Notes under the pieces: generated by a model
Told to the model about the DNA's origin: nothing
What the model saw: only the letters and a program-made list of their open reading frames with translations
The model's database searches: none
Made by a program: the position numbers and the translations under genes
NCBI GenBank assembly: GCA_027946365.1
Contig: JAPEUQ010000018.1
Coordinates: 62,001-126,000 of the forward strand
DNA length: 64,000 nt
From: Kalmusia sp. IMI 367209
Taxonomy: Eukaryota; Ascomycota; Dothideomycetes; Pleosporales; Didymosphaeriaceae
Direction of reading: 5' to 3'
Part shown: positions 35,743-45,201 of the stretch, one piece after another
How positions within the stretch are numbered: position 1 is the first letter of the stretch
How the letters are laid out: each line of letters begins with the position of its first letter

Positions 35743-35877
35743 TCACTGCACAACGCAGCACTCCTCAAAGGTCCCGTAACAGTTACACAGCGTCTGGTCC
35801 TCCTCGCAGTCTCGGGGACAGCATCGATAGGACAGCCATAGCCCGTAGCTCCAGAAGATGTCGTTGCGGAGGATCAT
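35743..35877 (-). CDS. Candidate 44-residue Cys-rich protein
   Basis: A short ORF on the minus strand, ATG at 35877 to TGA at 35743, too short for routine gene calling. The start has A at -3 (AAAACATG), and an in-frame stop (TAA) lies two codons upstream, so the ORF is closed. The product begins MILRNDIFWSYGLWLSYRCC and has seven Cys in 44 residues, as CC-x3-C-x6-C-x-C-x6-CC. It lacks a classical signal peptide, though residues 7-17 are aromatic/hydrophobic. A clean TATATATA sits about 145 bp upstream. Cys-rich miniproteins of fungi can be effectors, metal binders or mitochondrial proteins; nothing here decides. It might also be chance. Confidence 0.3.
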   Translation of the reverse strand: MILRNDIFWSYGLWLSYRCCPRDCEEDQTLCNCYGTFEECCVVQ

Positions 35878-36486
35878 GTTTTAAGATACGCGCGGATTGT
35901 AGAAAAGTCTGATAGTTGGGTGGTTGATGGGGATTACTTTGCGGACTGACGGGCTGCGGTGAGGCGTGTATGCTAAGTGAGAACGCTGAATGTTCGGAGA
36001 GGTAGTGGTGGTGGTGTCGGTATATATACGGAGCGTTTGGGGTAATGAGCGGCGTATGGTAGGCCAACAAGTCTTTAGAGGGAGCTGTTGTCAATACAGT
36101 AGCTCGAACGCCAGTGTCGTTTCGTCTAGTCGGTAATGAGGCTCTTCTTAGAAGTATGCCAACGGATGCTTGCAACTCTCCAGTCGACGTCATCCTGGAG
36201 GCTTCTACTTGGGTACGTGGCAGACGAACAACGTTCAACTCTAGCCAGTTGGTTAAAGAAAACTGCACAAGTGGAAATTTGCGATCGACAATGATATTCT
36301 GACAGGAGGAAAATTGTCAGATGTTACAAAGTTCAGCAGACCGGAAAGCATTATGGACCGTCGGAACCGCTGAGGTACGGTACTAGAAGTAATGTCTGGG
36401 GATACATTGCTAAATGATTCATCCTAGATCAGACGAAGCATGCAAGGCTTAGCTCTAAACATTTGCTTTGAGCGAACTTTGCTGGA
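35878..36486. other. Intergenic, promoter side of the Cys-rich ORF and 3' flank of P450
   Basis: Contains the TATA box described separately. ORFs at 35783-36268 (-) and 36114-36302 (+) have no recognisable features. Nothing else seen. Confidence 0.4.
36021..36028 (-). promoter_or_regulatory. TATA box for the Cys-rich mini-ORF
   Basis: TATATATA, palindromic, followed on the minus strand by a CACC/CT-rich stretch like a fungal 5' leader and then the ATG at 35877. The spacing of about 145 bp fits a TATA box plus a leader of roughly 110 nt. No other minus-strand gene begins here. Confidence 0.4.
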
Positions 36487-38135
36487 TCAACTAGGTACAA
36501 CAAGGCACTTCGCTGCTTTTGGCTTGATCGCAAAATAATCAACCATCTCCATACTCTCATCGGTCGTGCTAGGAGCAAGCATGATCTGTGGACAGTCTCG
36601 GAACAACTTGGACACCGCATGGAGAAGCTCTAGTCTAGCAATGTTCTGACCCAAGCATATCCGCGCCGGTGCTCCAAAGGCCATCATATGTTCTTTCATT
36701 GCGGGAGTGGAGTTATCCCATCGATCAGGGTCAAATCTACCGTACTGTGAGTCTTAAATTGAATGTGCCGAAAGACTCAACGTACCTGAGAGGTTCTTCG
36801 AAGACATCTGGATCTCGTTGGAAGGTCCATGCTTGTGTGGCGACCTGCGTTCCCGCAGGTAGAAAGTACTTCTCGAACCGAGCACCACTGGCAGGTACGA
36901 CTCGACCGAGGCTCCCGGGAATGCCGGGATGGAGTCTCATTGTTTCTTGTATGACATTATTCAAGTATTTCAAGTTTTCTAGCTCATCCCAGGTCGGCTC
37001 TGCAGACGACTTTTTCAACTCCGCAACCAGTCTCTTTCTGATCAATTCATCTTTGAGGACGGCGTAAGTCAAATAGGTCAGAGTCATGGCTGTCGTATCG
37101 GTACCGGCCACGATCACATTTGCAGCTTCCCTTACGATGATTTCGTCCGGAATCACTTGATCTTTCTCTTCTTCGAGCACCATCCTCGAGAACAACGTTC
37201 GACTGCCACCTGCTTGCGCAGCACGAGTAGCACGCACAGCGTCCCATCCGTACTTTTCGAATCGCTTGAAACGCGCACTCCAGGTATTTCCAAGCCAAGT
37301 TGGTAATCGGTCGAGGATTGGCTTCGTCCACGGAAATTCCGCGCGTACACCTATGATCGGCATTGCTGCCTCGATGTCGTGCACCATCTCGCTTTTCTTC
37401 CCGTTCTTGAGGTTTCCGAATGGCTCGCCGAACGCAAGGCTGCCCGTGACATCTGAAGCCAAGAATGTCCACCACTTCATTACGTCGCATTGGCCATCCC
37501 TTGCCAGCTCGTTTTTTGATACCCTGCACCGCAAGGGCCGCAAGCTCAATGACTTGAGGCTCCCATTCAGCGACGATGTTCTTCCCCCCAGCAGCCTGGA
37601 ATAGTCGCCTGCGCCGAGAAGCAACCTTGTTGTTGAGGATGCCGAAGACACCGCTTGTTTCGTCGTTTTGCTGGGACGGTACCTGCTTTGCGTACCAAGG
37701 TCCTTTGTTGAAGTCTGAGCCTATGCGGTGTATAACGCGGTATGCTCGGATGTCGGCTATTGCAACTTCGTGAGGTGCTATGCGGACATATGGGCCTACT
37801 CATTTAATCAGATATTAGACTTGGAGATAATGCCTTCGGAACTCTACCGTATTTCTCGTGTAAAGCGTGGATGTAAACTGATCTTCTCCCCGCAAGAATG
37901 GCGAGTTTAAGCGGTATGCCCGTGTATGCTGAGAGGAACGGTCCAGGAATGTTGCGAAGGTTGCGAAGGTTGGGATCAAAGCGGGGTCTCACAATCTACG
38001 TGTCAGGCATCGTCAGCGTTTTAGCAAAGTGCATATCTTGACGGCTTTTACCTGAAATACGATCCAGCCAACGTAAAGCAAGAAGGCGTATCCAAGGGCA
38101 ATGGCTACGTTGAGCAGTGGTTGTAATTCGTCCAT
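36487..38135 (-). pseudogene. Cytochrome P450 with a single-base frameshift (P450 A)
   Basis: Four exons on the minus strand: 38135-38052, 37995-37848, 37795-36786 and 36736-36487; introns 56, 52 and 49 nt. The N-terminal anchor (LNVAIALGYAFLLYVGWIVF) is followed by the proline hinge RNIPGPFLSAYTG, the I-helix AGTDTTAMT, ExxR as ETMRLHPG, PERF-type RFDPDRW and the haem-binding FGAPARICLGQN, where Pro replaces the usual second Gly. Everything needed for a microsomal monooxygenase of about 496 residues is present. However, exon 3 changes frame at an A6 run on the coding strand (37512-37517), between ALAVQGIK and NELARDGQC; one base too many. No intron can bridge this. It is either a pseudogene or carries a sequencing indel. 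The substrate is unknown. Confidence 0.8.
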
Positions 38136-38804
38136 GTTACAATCACCTTTAGCTTCATGAGAAGAAAAGAGTCCAGTCTTCTGTTTGGCGTTTATATATG
38201 CGTTTCCCGTTGTTGGCTAGCGCTTACAGACTCCTTCGTCCTTCGTCGAAGGCGTTCAGATGCCCATTCGACTTAGCTACGGCACGCCTGGAGCAACACT
38301 AATATAATCCTCCTTTGAACTCATCATCCTCGTTTAGCTCAGCCACCTGAGATATTCGGAAGTTATCAAGAGGCATGTGCATAATAGCTTTTTTTTTGGT
38401 TGGTCAAACGTTGTGGGTATGCATCACTGAGCTGGGTAAGAGGTGCGCTGCTCGTCTTATGCCTTTCCGCGCGTAGCGTACACCAATATCCAATGGCGCA
38501 ACTTTGCAATCGATTTCACTGCTTTGAGTAAACTTCGTCCCCAAGATGGAATACTCACGATACTCTCTGCTCGTGATGCGGTTGCAGATGCACAGATCGT
38601 CCAATGCTGCGTGATCAGCCCACTGATGTTCTGACCAATGACGTCATACCCCGCTCATACCGGGGGTAGCTTTAAAGAGCTCAAGCTGTCCTCTCATAGC
38701 TCTACACACTCTAAGACTTCACAGAAATCATCAATTGACCGTCATACGTTTCAATCGCATACCACAACCTTGCTTCGAGACTCGGTTCACCGCTACACAT
38801 CATC
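38136..38804. other. Divergent promoter region P450 A / GAEQDR-repeat gene
   Basis: Shared upstream region of two divergent genes. Besides the P450 TATA box I see a T-run at 38390-38398 and a CT-rich leader just before the repeat gene (38690-38800). Small ORFs here are unsupported. Confidence 0.4.
38191..38200 (-). promoter_or_regulatory. TATA box upstream of P450 A
   Basis: CATATATAAA on the minus strand, about 56 bp before the ATG at 38135. Its intact core promoter suggests the P450 is recently broken or not truly broken. Confidence 0.45.
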
Positions 38805-39329
38805 ATGGGTTGGTTCAGCAGCACCGAGAAGAATGCCTCCACTCCCACACCTCCCACAACCGAAGGCGGCTCCCGCTATGGCGTAGGAGCAGAGCAAGAC
38901 CGCTACGCATCACACTTCGGCGTTGGAGAAGCAGGCAAAGAACGCATCAAGGATGGTTTCAAGGAGTTTGTCAACCACAAGGGCAGTGGCGCTGAGCAGG
39001 ATCGCTATGCATCGCACTTCAGCATCAACGAGGATCCCGTCAGAGCTGCAACACAGTGGCTCGTGAATAAGAGCAATGGCTCATCAGGCGCTGAGCAGGA
39101 CAGGTGGGGAGGTCACTTCGGTCTCGGCGCCGATGGTTGGGCGCGTGCAAAGAAGCTGGCAGAGACGCAGGGTGTAGGCGCTGAGCAGGTACGATGTGCT
39201 GTTCATAGGACTGAGGAATTGTACTAACATCTGTAGGATCGATATGCATCGCATTTCAGCGTCGACACCGGCTCCGTGAAGAGAGCAGCGTTGTCGGTAG
39301 AGGAGGGAATCAAGCAGGCCAGGCGGTAG
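38805..39329 (+). CDS. Small protein with four GAEQDRYASHF repeats, unknown function
   Basis: Two exons, 38805-39188 and 39237-39329, with a 48-nt intron (GTACGA...GTAG, branch ACTAAC) that cuts inside the fourth repeat (GAEQ|DRYASHF, phase 0); 158 residues. The core GAEQDR[YW][AG][SG]HF occurs at residues 28-38, 62-72, 95-105 and 125-135, so the repeat unit is 30-34 residues. Each core is followed by a charged, probably helical segment (such as KERIKDGFKEFVNH and WARAKKLAETQG). The N-terminus (MGWFSSTEKN) has Gly2 but is not an obvious myristoylation site. There is no signal peptide, membrane span or enzyme motif. I do not recognise the family. The regular Glu/Asp/Arg/His content could suit binding of a metal, nucleic acid or partner, which is speculation. 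Confidence 0.75.
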
Positions 39330-39939
39330 AAGTGAAAGGAAGGCATAATATGGAACACCGCATGTTAATCGGGACAGTTGACATAAAAGCCCTGTAAAAT
39401 TATCAAATCCACCTTCAAAATGAATGGCATTTCTTCCCACGGCATCCGCAAAGCTCCCCTATCAGAGGGGCCCCATGCAACCCGGACTTTTGGTCCCTCC
39501 GCATTATGGCTCTATATCTCTCCGACTTATCGCACAATTCGCATAGTGGCCGCAGCCAATGAATACTTCTCTAGTATACCAATGAAGCCTTGATGCCGCG
39601 TTATTCGTACGAATTAAACAGAATGGTGCTTTCTGGGAATAGTGTCATGTGCCCCACCTGGATAGAACACCTCGGCATAAGTCGGCAGGGTACATCAGGT
39701 CATCTCCTCCACATAATAGCCCCCAGAATTGCACCTAATTGTATATGTCATCGATCGATTTGTAAGGTACGTGGAGGGATGCTACGCCTGCGGTGAAACT
39801 AATGCTCCCGATAATCATAAAACACACCTACTATTAGCAATTAGAGGCTATCTTAAATATCACGATAGAGCATGAGCAAGTCTTCTTACAACACTATTCA
39901 TTTATTTACACAACTGACCCCCAACATTTAGCTTTGATC
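39330..39939. other. Intergenic spacer upstream of the SDR
   Basis: Same-strand spacer; AT-rich with an A/T-dominated stretch at 39840-39920 just before the SDR start. Small ORFs have no features. Confidence 0.4.
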
Positions 39940-41081
39940 ATGTCCAACAACATCCTGATTACCGGGGGCTCTGGATACCTGGGAGGCACCTTCCTCCATC
40001 TCCTCAAGGACGCCAGTCTTCCCCAGTACTCCACCCTCTATGCGCTTGTGCGTTCCGACGCCCAAGCCCAAGCCGTCCGCAAATACAATGCCGAACCCAT
40101 CACCATCGACCTGTCCAACCCAGAAGCAGTCACTTCCGCCATTGTCAACAACAAGATCACAATCGTTTATCACCTCCACAACCCCCGCGATACAAGTACC
40201 CCGCACTGGATCAAAGCTCTGAGCACCGTAAAGCAGCGAACCGGGCAAGATGTCCATTTCCTCTTCACCACAGGCGCGAAGCTCTTCTCCTCGCACGCTG
40301 GCGCGCCTGTGGAACCTTTCTCGGACACGGATCCAAACCTCTACAACACCCAGAAAGGCCAGGTGGACAAGGCACCCATCACGTGGATGGGCGAAGGCGC
40401 ACACTGCAACAACCTCGTCATCGAGACCGCAGAAGCGCATGGCGTAAAGAGCTACGTGTTCGCACCGTGCATCGTGTACGGCCGCGGTCTGGGCTTCGGA
40501 AACCCAATTTCTATCCAGACGGTCGCTGTCGTGAAGGCTGCTAGGGCGTTACGCCGCGTGTATAAAGTTGACGAGGGCCGGCCGACGTGGCCTGTTTGCC
40601 ATGTCGTCGATAATTCTACGCTGTATATCGAGATTCTGAGGGGTATCTTGGAAGGCAGGGATATCGGACATGGGAAGAATGGGTATTTCCTCGCAAGCCC
40701 AGGGAGCGTGGCGTGGGAGGATATATATGCTGCGATGGCAAAGGCGTTGAAGAAGAAGGGTGTTGTGGATGATGAGAGTGTTGGCGTAGCAGATAAAGAC
40801 GTCTTGGAGAAGATGGGAGAGGGCATGGAATGCCCGGGACATTTTGTTCCGATGCAGTTGGGTGGGCTGTGAGTTGATTCCTTGGGAGATGGCGGGGAGA
40901 AAGGCTAACGCGAACTAGGTGCACGTTCACACCGGAACATGGCAAGAAGATTGGATGGAAGCCGAAGTATGCGCCTGAGCATATTTTGGAGACTGCGGGT
41001 GATGAGGTGGATCTTATCCTAGAGCATTTGGAAAAAGCGAGAAGTTATGCGATTCCGAAGGGCACTCCGCTGAAGCCGTGA
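39940..41081 (+). CDS. NAD(P)-dependent epimerase/dehydratase-like protein (extended SDR)
   Basis: Two exons, 39940-40868 and 40919-41081, with a 50-nt intron (GTGAGT...CTAG); 363 residues. The start is the ATG giving MSNNILITGGSGYLGG; an in-frame TTG slightly upstream is not needed. The Rossmann motif is GGSGYLGG (residues 9-16), with an acidic residue near 57 (ITIDLSN) and NPRD (81-84) after strand 4. The strand-5 TTGAKLFSS matches extended SDRs. At the usual catalytic helix the sequence is GAHCNNLVIETAE, without Tyr-x3-Lys; the only YxxxK is YNTQK at 135-139. SYVFAPCIVYGRG and RPTWPVCHVVDNSTLY lie in the substrate domain. It resembles fungal proteins related to yeast YLL056C, whose substrate I do not know. 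It sits between the repeat gene and P450 B. Confidence 0.82.
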
Positions 41082-42061
41082 GCATACCTTTTAAGGAATA
41101 ACATGCACCAGTGAGCCGATCGACGAATATAAGATACCTGCAATTTCGTCTATGTCGAACAATGCACGAACCATTGGCTTTCATGAGAACGAAAGTTTGA
41201 ATTCCATACTTTTTCAAACGGATTATTCTTTAGACCGTGGGATTGAAGAGAACGTAACTCTCAACGTAATAAATCTCATGAATACCGCAATTGTCTTCGG
41301 CTGCTTCATTACAGTCACTTTGCAGATACGTTCGTACAAGTGTCCTGACCTCTTCATATATGTGACGCAAACATACAATAGCGTACATAAAACGGTATTG
41401 CAGCACTTATTTTTGCTGTTTCACTAATTTTGAAACTTGCATAGATATTGTGGTCCCGTCCGATGTCTGCTTAGAGTCCGTGGAGGCTGTACTTGTGAGC
41501 CTCGTTTCATGCTGCAAAGTTGTATTCTCTCAGGATGCTCATAAATGCACGCTTCCCGGTCTAGGATATACGCACTCACTATCCATTTAAGTAAGACAAT
41601 GCACGCGTAGCGAGCCTATTATGTTTGATCATACAAATTCAAAATTTATCACTGGGTGGAGCTTTCAAGTTTCATAACGTCAGAACAAGTGGGCAATGCC
41701 ATGCGACAAGCCATGTAGTCTCTGGACTAACTTCGGCGATTGGTCGGATGGTCTACGGATGGTAAGAATCCACATTTGGCCGTCAGTTTCTGACACCGAA
41801 CACCGATACATTGAACTTTCACGGAGAACTCAAACGTGGGAAAACTAATTTGGTTTATCTCATTCGCACAGATTGCTCCGATTTCGATTTTACATTGATA
41901 TCCTGCTCCATGCGCCTGTGCTCCATTCATGTTCCAAAGTCTGACACTTCTCGAACAACAATCACCAAACTATGCAAATGGGCATTGGATTTCATGATGT
42001 TCTTATGCTTTTTCATCCACCTGTCTTTCAGGTAAAATGCCTTTCCGTGTACATCGTTACT
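41082..42061. other. Intergenic, between convergent SDR and P450 B
   Basis: About 1 kb, AT-richer than the first half of the window. ORFs of 67-91 residues at 41014-42035 have no recognisable features. Nothing else seen. Confidence 0.45.
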
Positions 42062-43649
42062 TTAAGGCGCTGCAACTGGCAGCGAAAGGGTAGTGTTTGA
42101 CGCAGCCGGGCTGAACTCTACGTTCAAGGGGTCCTTTTGCCACGTCTCGAAAACTTGCTGACTCGTCCACTTGGTCAAATAGCTGCCTTCAGCAACCTTG
42201 AAGTCGTACCTGTACAATAGAATTGCAAGGAATAGCCTCATCTCAAGTCGCGCCAAAGGTTGAGCTGGGCACTCACGGGGCCCAACACCCCAAGGCTTGA
42301 ATGCGGCCATGTCGTTGTGATTCAATGGTGAGTCTGGTGACCACTTTGAAGATTCGTCGGTTTCTTTCAAGAAACGCTCTGGCGCAAAGGTGTCAGGCGC
42401 TGAGAAATGCTCAGCGCTTCGAAACATAGAGTAGCAAGACACTGAAACCACGGTATCAGGCGGGATAACGCGGCCTGCAATGGTGGTAGGAGCGCCCCCA
42501 GGAAGCTGGCGGCGAAGCATATCTGGAAGTGGTGGGCACAAACGTAGTGACTCCTCAATGACCGCGTTCAAATATTCCAATTTCGCAGCGTCGCTGGCAT
42601 TGATGCTTTCCTCGGACGAGAATGCGGATCTAACCTCTTCTTGTGCTCGCTTGAGTTTCGACGGATAAGCAAGTAGGTAGTGAAAAGTGCCTGAGAACGC
42701 CGTAGTCAAGCATTCAGATCCAGCAACGAGGCAAGAAAACACGTTCTGCTCAATCTCGTCATCTGTAATTTTACCGGTAGGATTTTGCTTGTTGTATTCC
42801 GCAAGGTGTCCTAGTACGTCCGGATGGCCGCTCGGCCCATTCTTAATGCGATTTTGGAGGCGCTCATGTCCATCGTTGAAGATCATCTTCAGATCTTCGA
42901 AGGCAGACCTAGGTGTGATAGCCATCAGAGCATTGTTTATCCACGGATAATAAGTTATGGCCGCGGCGATGATGACACCCTGAAAATGCGACAGAACACC
43001 CATGATGGCATGACCAGCACCAGTGTCTAGACAATCGTAGGACTTCGACCATGCCAACTCGCCAATAACGTCAAAGGTAGTAAAGTTTGACCATTTGACC
43101 ATATCAACAACGGCAGAACCTTTGTTTTTCTGGATGAGATCGTCGATGCGAGTTGTGAATTTGTTGAAGTATGAGCGCACAGTGGGCTCGTACTCCTTGA
43201 CGGCCTGTTCTGAAAATGCCATCCCAAGTGCTTTGCGGAAACGAGCATGATCGGAGCCAACACCGGAGATGACATTGTAGGACTCGATCCCTGGTGGTCG
43301 CATACCCCACTGTGGAGGTCGAATCTCGCTGTCTTTCCTCAAGTAGATGTCATTCCATGCACGAGGGTCATTAATATGTAGCTCGTTGGGAGCCACGCGG
43401 ACGATTGGCCCATATTCATCATGTAGCGCTTTGATACGAAACGAGTTCTGTCCAGTGACAAGTGTGAACAAGTATGGGATTCGAGAAGCGCTCCATATTT
43501 TTTGGGCCAGGGTACTTTGCCAAAGGGTGGAACAGAACATTGTAAATGGCTCGTGTGAGCACATACTATTGTAGTGAGCATTACGTTTAATGTTGTGTCG
43601 AAGAACATACCAGGACGTAGGCGCCTAGCGCCTTCGAGATGAGGCCCAT
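42062..43649 (-). pseudogene. Cytochrome P450, CYP65/TRI11-like, with a single-base frameshift (P450 B)
   Basis: Two exons on the minus strand, 43649-43611 and 43565-42062, with a 45-nt intron (GTATGT...ATAG). Exon 1 (MGLISKALGAYVL) joins to YVLTRAIYNVLFHPLAKYPG, the typical fungal anchor/hinge. The frame then breaks at an A6 run (43498-43503, T6 on the plus strand): removing one base gives PGPKIWSASRIPY and continues to the stop, about 513 residues. Downstream are SDHARFRKALGMAFSEQA, the I-helix AGSECLTTAF (Cys where Thr is usual), ExxR as EESLRLCPP and the haem segment FKPWGVGPRECPAQ, with Ala where most P450s have Gly after the Cys. The closest family I can suggest is the isotrichodermin C-15 hydroxylase type (CYP65). 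Whether it is a pseudogene or an assembly error is open. Confidence 0.8.
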
Positions 43650-43794
43650 GATGCTCACTGGCTTGCAAGAGCAAAAAAGAGGATGGTCACAGTGCGATTC
43701 TAGTTGTACATATGTTTATGTATCGGCGTTGTTGATACGTCGGACCGAGTGTAGCTGGGGACTTTCTGATTCGCTATCGCGCGGACAGGCCCTC

Positions 43795-43815
43795 ACCCGA
43801 GCCCGGTGTTCGGGT
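43795..43815. promoter_or_regulatory. Inverted repeat ACCCGA-N9-TCGGGT (CCG-N11-CGG), possible zinc-cluster site
   Basis: A perfect 6-bp inverted repeat about 150 bp upstream of the P450 B start. Inverted CCG/CGG half sites are the standard recognition form of fungal Zn2Cys6 factors. The pairing with a P450 promoter makes regulation plausible, but no regulator gene is in the window. Confidence 0.35.
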
Positions 43816-44263
43816 TTTGCACTCGCAGTTGCAGAAGGATTCTGACTGGACCCTATCGAAGGTTAAGCATTACACACAGTGATGCGAGTACGAAAATTGG
43901 AGACTCGAAATTTCTTTTTTCAGTGCTATGCTTGAGGATATACGAATCGCGAATGAATATGCTGAAGTTTCAGTCCGCTACCTCAGAGAATAGCTACACA
44001 CCAGAAGATGACTATTCCCTTGAAGGTATTATCAATTAAGAATTATCCCAATGTTTCATAATTCTTTAAATTAGCTATCTAGTATCTGCATGTCTACATC
44101 TCTGAATGTGTAAGTCAGCCCACGCTTTGGAAAGCTTATCTCTAGTGCAGCATATACACGTCTAGCTTGGACACGAAATCGGAACCAACGTTCCCCTTGA
44201 ATGTGCTTATTACTCTTTATGTACATTCAAGTATTGTATGTAAAGTTCAGAGACTCACTATCG

Positions 44264-44476
44264 ACTATTTTGCCCCGGCATGCGCGATGGTATGGAGCTC
44301 CGTCTTCAAGCCTTTCGCGTGTTCCTGCATTGTTTCTCCAAATAGACCATATGCACCTCAGGTTGTCTCACCTCTTATTACGAAGGTGTAGAAGATTTCC
44401 ATAGATCTATGTAGCCTCCAAGAAGAGCATGTTTGTCTTCGCGGCGTGAGAAGATCTCCGAGTCGTCAAGCCTCAT
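44264..44476 (-). pseudogene. Possible relic of a small helical protein gene
   Basis: On the minus strand an ATG at 44476 opens MRLDDSEIFSRREDKHALLG and then GYIDLWKSS before a stop. In another frame, about 25 nt later, comes YGLFGETMQEHAKGLKTEL followed by HTIAHAGAK and a stop. Both pieces have a protein-like, charged-helix composition, and together they would read as one small protein. The gap is too short for an intron (about 25-30 nt), so a frame-breaking indel is implied. I do not recognise a family, and chance remains a fair alternative. Confidence 0.22.
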
Positions 44477-45201
44477 CGATCTCAAATTAGTCTAAATTCA
44501 CCGTTGCCTCTTGCACTAAAACTACTGGATTCGCTCAATCGACAATCATGGTCACCGAAGTCCGCGGCGACTTTTCTACTAATGGGCAGCTAATTCGTTG
44601 GTGGCACATGCAAGACTGGCGACATTTCTATCTAAGGTGTTGACTAAGGGTCACATACAACCAAACGTTGTGAACGGATCACGTTGCAGACTCATTTCCA
44701 AAATGCACCATATGATTGTCCCATTGAACACTTGAGGAAAGATATTGCTGAATGACACCTTGTACTCAGCTATGCGCACCCGTACCAAGAAGTGCGTACC
44801 CGATCAGTCCGATAGCGCTGCACCCCATGCAAATTCTAGTGCAAGACTTCAAGGGTTATGATATTCAATGCTAAACCTACTATAGCCCATCTTGACGATC
44901 ACTTCATTTAAGAATTCGTCTTAAGCCTTGTTTAATGGCCCATTTTGAATGCCCTACCAGAGCTGGTCTGCTCCAAGCAGCTCGCATCGTTTGTTTCCAG
45001 TAACTTCTTCTTCACGTTATTGACGACGAACGCAAACGCAGTTTTACGTATTGTAAAAGCCTTGAGAAGATCTAGTCCTGGAAACTTCCGTCCCATTTGT
45101 GACTTTTATCGTCTTTTGCTGCATCTTCATGGCCCCTGTGGACCACTCCTTCACCTCATAATCTTTGTTGGTCATGTATGATGAGGCTCTAGACGTCTAG
45201 A

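Larger units (their letters stand above)
43650..45201. other. Intergenic region with a possible relic ORF
   Basis: 1.55 kb between P450 B and the small membrane protein. AT-rich. Apart from the inverted repeat and the putative relic at 44264-44476, the short ORFs (for example 44945-45181 +) look random. Confidence 0.4.

Noticed and set aside
36744..36785. Nearer acceptor (CACAG) for the last P450 A intron
   Set aside because: It gives the wrong frame; the GGTAG acceptor 7 nt later yields RFDPDRW, a P450 hallmark.
38320..38345. A possible tRNA A-box-like stretch (minus strand GGTGGCTGAGCTAA)
   Set aside because: No B-box (GGTTCRANYC) or cloverleaf pairing at a suitable distance.
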